A stretch of 8,055 bases of DNA from Clostridia bacterium (GTDB lineage: Bacteria > Bacillota_A > Clostridia > Oscillospirales > Acutalibacteraceae), in the NCBI GenBank assembly GCA_024699005.1, contig JAILQN010000078.1, forward strand, positions 1 through 8,055. Direction: 5' to 3'. Shown here one piece after another: positions 7,701 to 8,055 of the stretch (the first letter of the stretch is position 1; every line of letters begins with the position of its first letter). The notes under the pieces were generated by a model. That model was not told where the DNA came from. It was given only the letters and a program-made list of their open reading frames with translations, and made no database searches. The position numbers and the translations under genes were made by a program.

Positions 7701-8055
7701 AAACGTCAAGGTTGGCAAAATCGCCCTCCAGATCCGCGACGTGATCCCTGTACTGCAGAAGACTGTCCACGCCGGTGATCTGAACGTCAACGCCCACGCT
7801 TTCGGCAAAGGCGTTGAAGTCTGCCGCCTCGTCGGCGATCCTTCTGTCCAGCCAGTCGAGCAGAACGCCCGCGATCTGATCGTAAGAGAGAGACGCGATA
7901 TACGCTTCGTCGCCCCCGGCGATCTTCGCCTTGTCATATGCGGCATAGGCGGATGCCGGAGCTGTAATGGTTTTCTCCGCCGCGAGAGCGGAAATGCAGC
8001 ATGCGAGCAACATAAGGATGCTCAGAGCTATGCTGATACACTTGCGTGTGGTTTT
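4744..8055 (-). CDS. Large secreted protein of unknown function with Cys-rich C-terminus, 5' partial
   Basis: An open frame of at least 1,103 residues running off the right edge. The first in-window ATG (8013) is not the true start: the 14 codons before it (KTTRKCISIALSIL) complete a signal peptide with a basic end, a hydrophobic core and an ALA-A cleavage site, so the start should lie a few codons past 8055. The mature protein is rich in Asp, Ala and Glu and looks mostly helical, with short strand-like parts near 6650-6800 (for example VKVESATAKVTITEPVSATV). From about 5178 to 4864 come three modules with KCADCG, KCSACG and RCSVCG. They are followed by a Ser/Gly/Asp linker and a Phe/Arg-rich amphipathic helix at the C-terminus. 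I recognise no enzymatic domain, LPXTG motif, dockerin or S-layer repeat. A cell-surface or extracellular structural or binding role is a guess. It is convergent with the acyl-transfer operon and not evidently linked to it. Confidence 0.88.
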   Translation of the reverse strand, partial: KTTRKCISIALSILMLLACCISALAAEKTITAPASAYAAYDKAKIAGGDEAYIASLSYDQIAGVLLDWLDRRIADEAADFNAFAESVGVDVQITGVDSLLQYRDHVADLEGDFANLDVSALDKTRADGDINLIFSVFEFMADNADTFGKVFRWDDQVFDYGKVGEFIESDACENQAVKDFYQDYLVTGNIQEKFVAEIAREMGYEIPKNGEERAETFDETISNGVKAWFLGIAGDALSQDSVDAVNAMDLRTTDVYTLVKEFVGLLQNDYKDQFDELLSGFLTALKGVVQVITAGVNVEPPVMTVGYTGHDPYAEYHPYSTEPEDYLPNIYANDQAIAALREYADEDVDVLANSEMTDEDKALVAGTPEAWGRNVLVKVTSGDESLLDLDVDLGAVETAAVAALETAVNNKGMSTEIMGQNVSFTISDAAATFSYNMYKDADSLAAQVKVESATAKVTITEPVSATVTADLIDPDSTTVDFGISFLNSLAQPMVVSAIKTAVGDMFKDPAFATVIVNNLDGKIEELEQIATLMSYIDTDAEYDYGLLDVSANYDEYKGVVGQINHILYGLADMIASDAGMADLGLTDGGNAYLYENLQKICDKVSGLMDTMKQYIDRDTFVNLAETADISSVFASAHGFNAGMIWDMDFSSVENALDCGIRVACDLLAEDDPDSIFYDFHMRVEDLDTLDAIAAAAADMVLEKILGSVDLEGWEYTYSAIDAAAVDAGTLTAEDAILGKATDILYNAAVFAVGKINSAANEVIRTFTEKTGITLGSVSFALNVEQSEDWEITLGALADRFIELTDGLCIPSGAAKDQNGLWDKLTTLADVIPMTSMFSNYDGLAALNADFFDKALDGDMGDFLSHFEVKEDAVAGDVPVTFALINASDYIVDRFFPDTVCAELYADYDPMTEVQEYFTGSESDQGIAARNMVSINGRRAHLVPAMLDLIRESGMLPGFACDHTNVENVAEVASTCRTKGHAAGTKCADCGAVISGCGEYELNKDNHEGPMTDIPAVAPGCTTAGSTAGTKCSACGVTVAAPEVIGPLGHNFVDGRCSVCGEPDPSASSGDDGNSGEGSMNFFQKIADFFRRIINWFRNLFNRG
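4747..4821 (-). other. C-terminal basic-aromatic amphipathic helix of the secreted protein
   Basis: The last 25 residues, after a flexible linker (PSASSGDDGNSGEG), read MNFFQKIADFF, RRIINWFRNL, FNRG. Phe, Ile, Trp and Leu recur every three to four residues, with Arg, Lys, Gln and Asn between them. This makes one strongly hydrophobic helix face and one basic face. Such a tail could bind membranes or anionic wall polymers and keep the protein at the cell surface. That role is inferred. Confidence 0.65.
4879..5178 (-). repeat. Three Cys-rich CxxC modules at the C-terminal end of the secreted protein
   Basis: Read on the minus strand, module 1 (about 5178-5032) contains CDHTN, STCRTKGHAAGTKCADCG and ends NHEG. 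Module 2 (about 5031-4912) contains GCTTAGSTAGTKCSACG and ends GPLGH. Module 3 (about 4911-4879) is short: HNFVDGRCSVCG. The shared core is Cys, about 9 residues, AGTKCxxCG, with a His at the module border. The pattern suggests small metal-binding (zinc ribbon-like) or disulphide-linked folds. Similar modules are common near the C-termini of secreted Clostridia proteins; their function is not known to me. Confidence 0.7.
7978..8055 (-). other. Signal peptide coding region (5' end outside window)
   Basis: In the frame of the large minus-strand gene this stretch encodes KTTRK, then the hydrophobic core CISIALSILMLLACC, then ISALAA before EKTITAP. SPase I cleavage after ALA or LAA fits well. LLAC resembles a lipoprotein box, but the residues after that Cys stay hydrophobic for seven positions, which argues against lipid attachment. 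Confidence 0.8.

Noticed and set aside
7990..8020. Lipoprotein signal (LLAC) in the secreted protein
   Set aside because: The residues after the Cys remain hydrophobic and lead to a good ALA-A site, so ordinary SPase I cleavage fits better.
1..8055. CRISPR arrays, tRNA or rRNA genes, insertion sequences
   Set aside because: No regularly spaced repeats, cloverleaf-like sequence, rRNA motifs, transposase motifs or terminal inverted repeats were found.

Overview
The window looks like chromosomal DNA of a Gram-positive, low-to-mid-GC Clostridia-type bacterium, possibly a gut Oscillospirales or Christensenellales relative. The clues are strong GAAGGAG ribosome binding sites, a consensus sigma-A promoter in an A/T block, and a large secreted protein with CxxC repeats and a short Phe/Arg-rich C-terminal helix of a kind I associate with such bacteria. 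The organism is inferred from style; no marker gene is present.

Left part (1-1080): the 3' two thirds of an acyl-CoA synthetase-like adenylate-forming enzyme, cut by the window edge exactly at its ATP-binding loop. Next comes a 435-base gap (1081-1515). Its first half holds possible remnants of a coding frame and a weak terminator hairpin. Its A/T-rich second half holds a clear promoter (TTGACA, 17 bases, TAATAT) whose spacer is filled by an 18-base perfect palindrome. A tandem 11-base repeat follows just after the expected transcription start, and then two copies of the Shine-Dalgarno sequence.

Centre (1516-4679): a compact three-gene operon with nearly no spacing. It encodes a second adenylate-forming acyl ligase, a stand-alone protein related to NRPS condensation domains (HxxxD acyltransferases), and a 72-residue acyl carrier protein. 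The simplest reading is that the ligase activates a carboxylic acid, the carrier holds it as a thioester, and the condensation-type protein moves it to an unknown nucleophile (an amine or alcohol). The upstream ligase could supply a second acid. No phosphopantetheinyl transferase, thioesterase, reductase or exporter is seen in the window, so the product is unknown. A strong hairpin at 4694-4731 ends the operon.

Right part (4744-8055): a convergent gene on the minus strand for a secreted, acidic, mostly helical protein of at least 1,103 residues and unknown function. Its start lies just beyond the right edge: codons upstream of the first in-window ATG encode the basic end of its signal peptide. 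It ends in three Cys-rich CxxC modules, a Ser/Gly/Asp linker and a basic-aromatic amphipathic helix. Nothing in the sequence ties it functionally to the acyl-transfer operon.
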